Source: a virus. Taken from it: a stretch of 27,084 bases of DNA. The position numbers and the translations under genes are program-made. The stretch spans positions 1 to 27,084 of the IMG/VR virus record IMGVR_UViG_3300021092_000165; one strand, written 5' to 3'. Positions 25,810 to 27,084 of this stretch are shown here, piece after piece. Each line of letters starts with the position of its first letter. Position 1 is the stretch's first letter. Below the pieces are notes generated by a model. It saw nothing but the letters and a program-made list of their open reading frames with translations, was not told the DNA's origin and did no database searches.

Positions 25810-26228
25810 GCAGCACATACAACGACGTTCGCGCTGCGATTGAAGGGCGCATTGCAACGCAGATGGCGATAGCGCCTGTGTATCCAGTCAGCTATCAAAA
25901 CGTACCGTTCACGCCACCAAACAACACGCCATGGGTGCAGGCATTCATCCGTTTTGGCGATAACAACTACGCCACGCTGCTACCGACTGGTGGGGCTGGA
26001 TTCAACCGCCAGACCGGCACGCTGGTGTTAAATGTCTTTACGCCAGTTGGCGTTGGTGCTGCCGCAAATTTCACCATTGCAGAGCGGCTCAAGGATTTGT
26101 TTGACCGCGCCAAGTTTTCTAGCATCATCTTTGACGCAGCCTCAGGACCGGCTCAAATAACGCCCGCAGCACCTGAGCCTTACTTCCAGACTCAGCTAAC
26201 TGCTACCTTTGAAGCCTACCTAGACTAG
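25806..26228 (+). CDS. Tail terminator-like protein (DUF4128 type)
   Basis: The 140-aa product begins MSSTYNDVRAAIEGRIATQ and continues PVSYQNVPFTPPNNTPWVQA, then TGTLVLNVFTPVGVGA, then AERLKDLFDRAKF. The [LV]-x-[FV]-x-x-P-x-G-x-G block and the final FQTQLTATFEAYL match DUF4128/tail-terminator proteins that cap the tail tube. Position between gp10-like and tube genes is standard. Confidence 0.78.
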   Translation: MSSTYNDVRAAIEGRIATQMAIAPVYPVSYQNVPFTPPNNTPWVQAFIRFGDNNYATLLPTGGAGFNRQTGTLVLNVFTPVGVGAAANFTIAERLKDLFDRAKFSSIIFDAASGPAQITPAAPEPYFQTQLTATFEAYLD

Positions 26229-26252
26229 TTGTAGCCAACACCGTTCACAACA

Positions 26253-27011
26253 ATGGCTGTCACTGTTCTGTCCGGTACGTCCGGCGCCCTCTACTACAAG
26301 CCCGCTGGCACCACCGGTACTTTCGGTGAGTCTGGCGTAAATACTTCCACTGAAACCATCACTGTTGAGCCTTACCTCAATTTCAAGGTTGGCGATCCAG
26401 TCAAATTCCGTCTTGTTAACAGTCAGACAGGTGAAGCCGGTACAGGCACTCTGCCCGCTGGTCTTTCTGCTGGCACCACTTACTACGTCATTGCCTATAC
26501 GGCCAGCTCTGGCGCCCTTCAGGTATCCGCTACGTCTGGTGGCGCCGCTGTCAACATCACCGACGACGGTACTGCGGTTGCACCTAACGAGTTTGAGGTG
26601 TACTACGCCGATTACGCCGCTGTCGGTCAAGTTCAATCTTGGAGCTTTGAAATCAGCCGTGCTGAAATCGACGTGACCACCATCGGTCAAACCGCTGGGC
26701 AGTACGCACCCTTCCGTGCTTACATCCCTGGTTTTGCTGATGGCAACGGCACTGCAACCATCTACGTCACCAACGAAGACAGCGCTCTGTCGAACCGCAT
26801 GGTGGAAGACGTGCTGCAGCGTCAGCAGGTTGGTTGCGGCTTCAAGCTGTATACCGACAAGCAGGGCACTGAGGCGCTGAGCCGCAGCATCGCAATGGAT
26901 GCCGTGCTGTTGACCGCTAGCCTCAACATCAATCCCGACGATGCTCAGCAGGTAGAAATCACCTTCCGTCCGGCTGGCATACCTACTTTTGACTTCAGCA
27001 CCTCTGCTTGA
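26253..27011 (+). CDS. Major tail (tube) protein
   Basis: The 252-aa product begins MAVTVLSGTSGALYYKPAG. An inserted beta domain at about 28-110 (VEPYLNFKVGDPVKFRLV, GLSAGTTYYVIAYTASSG) resembles Ig-like/fibre domains added to tube proteins. The C-terminal part carries VQSWSFEISRAEIDVTTIGQ and the beta pattern of tail tubes, ending VEITFRPAG. It makes the long tail through which DNA passes. No sheath gene is seen, as expected for a siphovirus. Confidence 0.82.
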   Translation: MAVTVLSGTSGALYYKPAGTTGTFGESGVNTSTETITVEPYLNFKVGDPVKFRLVNSQTGEAGTGTLPAGLSAGTTYYVIAYTASSGALQVSATSGGAAVNITDDGTAVAPNEFEVYYADYAAVGQVQSWSFEISRAEIDVTTIGQTAGQYAPFRAYIPGFADGNGTATIYVTNEDSALSNRMVEDVLQRQQVGCGFKLYTDKQGTEALSRSIAMDAVLLTASLNINPDDAQQVEITFRPAGIPTFDFSTSA

Positions 27012-27020
27012 TAGTTAAAC

Positions 27021-27042
27021 GGCCCTAGCCTATGCTGGGGCC
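27021..27042 (+). terminator. Hairpin after the tail tube gene
   Basis: GGCCC/GGGCC with a T/G mismatch, then AGC/GCT and a CTAT loop. The T-rich ATTTATTT follows only 7 bp later, so it may be a weak terminator that lowers expression of the next gene relative to the tube gene. Confidence 0.5.
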
Positions 27043-27057
27043 ACCTACATTTATTTC

Positions 27058-27084
27058 ATGGCATCATCTGCACTAGCACGACTC
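27058..27084 (+). CDS. Start of next gene, truncated by the window
   Basis: An ATG at 27058 opens a frame to the window end, giving MASSALARL. Its place after the tail tube suggests a tail-assembly chaperone, but only nine codons are seen. Confidence 0.4.

Noticed and set aside
1-27084. Integrase, attachment site or other proof of a prophage
   Set aside because: No recombinase, att-like repeat or host flanking gene was seen, so integration cannot be claimed or excluded from this window.

Overview
The window is a stretch of a tailed, siphovirus-type phage (or prophage) of a cyanobacterium. Terminase, portal, head-morphogenesis protein, scaffold, major capsid, head-tail connectors and a tail-tube protein are recognisable in the usual order. 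The cyanobacterial assignment rests on a cyAbrB-type regulator, an RpoD/group-2 sigma factor of cyanobacterial style, and a weaker NblA-like small protein. No integrase, tRNA, rRNA or clear host gene is visible, so lifestyle cannot be decided.

Layout. (1) 1-570, rightward: 3' part of an M15-peptidase endolysin. (2) 9069 back to 564, leftward: a dense block of mostly small, overlapping genes for recombination, nucleotide metabolism and regulation. It holds a PD-(D/E)XK exonuclease, many 40-80 aa phage proteins, a dCTP deaminase-like protein, a membrane-anchored HTH peptide, a RusA resolvase, a Sak3-type annealing protein, SSB, a sigma factor and an NrdR-type zinc ribbon. One small rightward gene (782-1159) lies inside this block. 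(3) 9070-9400: divergent promoter region, a ribbon-helix-helix (RHH) gene and a terminator. (4) 9395-13158, rightward: a replication initiator carrying an iteron array inside its own coding sequence, small genes, then a ParB-like gene coupled to a GT-A glycosyltransferase. (5) 13199-16365: terminase small and large subunits, cyAbrB, a leftward RHH gene, an HNH nuclease and a conserved phage protein. (6) 16366-16896: non-coding DNA made of four G-rich arrays with 5-bp periodicity, each followed by a hairpin. (7) 16897-27084: portal to tail tube, then the start of the next gene.

How the genes work together (inference). The leftward block would act early, supplying recombination and dNTP functions and finally a sigma factor behind an intrinsic terminator. 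The rightward block would replicate from the origin within the initiator gene, then package DNA and build the particle. Two RHH proteins share a sequence motif upstream of their genes and may set the early/late balance, while cyAbrB and the sigma factor may redirect host transcription.

The strongest leads are the pentamer-plus-hairpin region (16376-16880), the iterons in the initiator gene (9676-9786), the ParB/glycosyltransferase pair (11541-13158), the phage cyAbrB, and a sigma factor with altered promoter-recognition residues. All functional calls were made by eye, with no database search.
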